Below, one piece after another: positions 63,517-64,000 of a stretch of 64,000 bases of DNA. The DNA lies in assembly GCF_900107925.1 (NCBI RefSeq), contig NZ_FNUJ01000002.1, positions 1,116,001-1,180,000 on the forward strand. The letters run 5' to 3'. The position numbers and the translations under genes were made by a program. The stretch is from Amycolatopsis pretoriensis (GTDB lineage Bacteria; Actinomycetota; Actinomycetes; Mycobacteriales; Pseudonocardiaceae). The notes under the pieces were generated by a model. The model saw nothing but the letters and a program-made list of their open reading frames with translations, did not search any database and was not told the DNA's origin. Position 1 is the stretch's first letter, and each line of letters begins with the position of its first letter.

Positions 63517-63589
63517 CTCGCGCTTTTCGTGCCACCCCGCAGCAGGAACGTGCAGGACCGCTGCCCTCCGCGCCCGGATACTCGCCCCC

Positions 63590-64000
63590 ATGACCTCGTT
63601 CACCTACGCCGCCAACCCCGTCCGGGTGGTCTTCGGCCGCGGCACCCTCGGCGCCCTCGGGGACGAGGCCCGCCGCCTCGGGATGAGCCGCGTTCTCCTC
63701 GTCGGTACCCCTCGGCACGCCGACCGAGCCGCCGAAAACCTCGGCCACCTCCTCGCCGCCCGGTTCGAAGACCCCGCCATGCACACCCCCGTCGACGTCA
63801 CCGAGCGCGCCCTCAAGGTCGTCGCCGAGCACGACGTCGATGGCGTGGTCGCCGTCGGCGGGGGCTCGGCCACCGGCCTCGCCAAGGTCATCGCCTTGCA
63901 CACCGACTTGCCGCAGCTCATCGTCCCGACGACCTACGCCGGCTCCGAACTCACCGCCGTCCTCGGCCAGACCGCCGACGGCCGCAAAACCACCCGGAAG
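63590..64000 (+). CDS. Maleylacetate reductase (partial, right edge)
   Basis: The first 137 residues of an iron-containing alcohol dehydrogenase family enzyme: MTSFTYAANPVRVVFGRGTLGALGDEARRL, VDGVVAVGGGSATGLAKVIAL, LIVPTTYAGSELTAVLGQT. The YAGSE(L/M)T motif marks maleylacetate reductase, which reduces maleylacetate to 3-oxoadipate in chloro- and hydroxyquinol breakdown. GATACT at 63577-63582 could be a -10 for a leaderless start at ATG 63590. The C-terminal metal-binding half lies outside the window. A chlorocatechol or hydroxyquinol dioxygenase gene is expected next. Confidence 0.92.
   Translation, partial: MTSFTYAANPVRVVFGRGTLGALGDEARRLGMSRVLLVGTPRHADRAAENLGHLLAARFEDPAMHTPVDVTERALKVVAEHDVDGVVAVGGGSATGLAKVIALHTDLPQLIVPTTYAGSELTAVLGQTADGRKTTRK

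Noticed and set aside
1..64000. Mobile element, prophage, CRISPR array or tRNA
   Set aside because: No transposase, integrase, phage or Cas gene, no regular spacer array and no tRNA cloverleaf was recognised; the repeats found are short palindromic families.

Overview
The window is high-GC (about 70% or more) actinomycete chromosome. Signs are the GTG starts, pervasive 1-4 nt gene overlaps (ATGA, GTGA, TGATG), leaderless-looking starts, an XRE/DUF5753-DUF397 pair, a MoxR/SWIM/VWA operon and several short palindromic repeat families. Gene content and repeats fit Pseudonocardiaceae, most likely Amycolatopsis; this is an inference from style, not a database match. No rRNA, tRNA, CRISPR array, transposase or integrase was seen.

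Layout. 1-5.4 kb: a decayed aldehyde dehydrogenase, a frameshifted HAD hydrolase, a GT1 glycosyltransferase, a small monooxygenase, a MerR/CCPFF divergent pair with a clear MerR-type promoter, GNAT and Sir2 genes. 5.4-8.5 kb: a tightly overlapped redox operon (small anchored protein, ApbE flavin transferase, haem-b membrane protein, NuoF-like FMN/Fe-S protein, ferredoxin). 8.7-16.8 kb: secreted phosphoesterase, MFS, beta-propeller protein, RibD-like reductase, a headless GH6 cellulase, a secreted alpha/beta hydrolase and a PHB depolymerase. 16.8-19.9 kb: a compact TOMM (azoline RiPP) locus with TetR, an 82-aa precursor candidate and a fused cyclodehydratase-YcaO protein. 20-28 kb: oxidoreductase, LacI/MFS pair, and a 3-hydroxybutyrate dehydrogenase, MHS transporter, GAF-PucR operon.

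28-33.7 kb: small regulators, VOC protein, WYL regulator with an 11-bp perfect operator, SRPBCC-acyl-CoA synthetase fusion, GyrI-like/PadR pair. 33.8-41.0 kb: a five-gene SWIM, DUF5691, MoxR AAA+, DUF5682, VWA operon, preceded by a close match to the mycobacterial PafBC (LexA-independent DNA-damage) promoter. It is followed by a bL36 paralogue behind a consensus-like sigma-R promoter. 41.4-53.8 kb: BVMO-like flavoprotein, PL8 polysaccharide lyase, a 91-bp triple repeat in which every unit carries a full PafBC-type promoter motif, then an IclR-linked uronate/aldarate cluster (KGSADH, unknown protein, glucarate dehydratase, KDG dehydratase, SSS symporter; uronate dehydrogenase beyond IclR). 53.9-64 kb: polysaccharide deacetylase, a frameshifted serine hydrolase fused by the shift to its membrane-protein neighbour, TetR, a two-component pair with a local duplication at its edge, phosphotransferase, a TetR/PNPOx/PDR-reductase/SIP group, an AraC regulator behind twin CACGTG palindromes, and the start of a maleylacetate reductase gene.

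Themes. Secreted polymer degradation is linked to uptake and catabolism: PHB depolymerase and oligomer hydrolase with 3-hydroxybutyrate dehydrogenase and transporter, and PL8 lyase with uronate oxidation to 2-oxoglutarate. Three palindromic repeat families sit at 3' gene ends and often contain the stop codons; one copy lies in frame inside apbE. Four genes (ALDH, HAD, GH6, serine hydrolase) look damaged.
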